DNA of 15,936 nucleotides from an uncultured Polaribacter sp. (GTDB lineage: Bacteria; Bacteroidota; Bacteroidia; Flavobacteriales; Flavobacteriaceae), in NCBI GenBank assembly GCA_937936695.1, contig CALHCK010000197.1:1-15936 (forward strand). The letters run 5' to 3'. Both the position numbers and the translations under genes were made by a program. The first letter of the stretch is position 1. Each line of letters begins with the position of its first letter. Positions 15,901 to 15,936 of this stretch are shown here, piece by piece. Below the pieces are notes generated by a model that ran no database searches, had not been told where the DNA came from, and saw only the letters and a list, made by a program, of their open reading frames with translations.

Positions 15901-15936
15901 TATTCTATATAATAAATCGTAAAAGTAATTTTTAGC

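Overview
The window is low-GC and gene-dense, and every recognisable gene is read from the minus strand. Gene content and style (lipoprotein glycoside hydrolase, no Shine-Dalgarno signals, promoter boxes of the TAnnTTTG type, an RNA-like element typical of flavobacteria) point to a marine member of the Flavobacteriia (Bacteroidota). No gene-free stretch exceeds 300 bases; the longest gaps (about 7692-7927, 9482-9659, 4525-4694) carry promoters, hairpins or a candidate operator, described below.

In the direction of transcription (high to low coordinates) the layout is: (1) a rhamnose operon, rhaE-like aldolase/dehydrogenase fusion (13721-15826), L-rhamnose isomerase (12333-13613) and an FGGY kinase, probably rhamnulokinase (10944-12323), closed by a hairpin; (2) an FMN-dependent L-lactate dehydrogenase-type gene (9660-10808) with its own terminator; (3) an NCS1-like 12-helix permease (8099-9481) followed after 3 bases by a 55-residue two-helix membrane protein (7928-8095), then a hairpin; (4) a large GH2-family lipoprotein (4695-7691) followed, with no terminator seen, by xylulokinase (3037-4524) and xylose isomerase (1608-2924); (5) a sodium/solute symporter cut by the window start (1-1466).

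The genes fit together as the intracellular end of the breakdown of a rhamnose- and xylose-containing polysaccharide. Rhamnose is isomerised, phosphorylated and split to dihydroxyacetone phosphate and lactaldehyde; the fused dehydrogenase makes lactate, which the FMN enzyme turns into pyruvate. Xylose goes through xylA/xylB to xylulose 5-phosphate. The GH2 enzyme would release sugars from oligosaccharides, and the two carriers would import products. An ulvan-type algal substrate is a reasonable inference, but no sulfatase, lyase or SusC/SusD pair lies in the window.

The most notable find is a shared promoter architecture: an identical 14-base core (transcript strand AGTACAGGATAGAA) upstream of the rhamnose operon, the permease and the GH2 gene, each time exactly 17 bases upstream of a TAnnTTTG-like -7 box. 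This suggests one unidentified activator controlling three units. Also notable are a GH2 catalytic acid/base motif reading N-W instead of N-E, a structured Flavo-1-like RNA element between xylB and xylA, and the tiny membrane protein paired with the permease.
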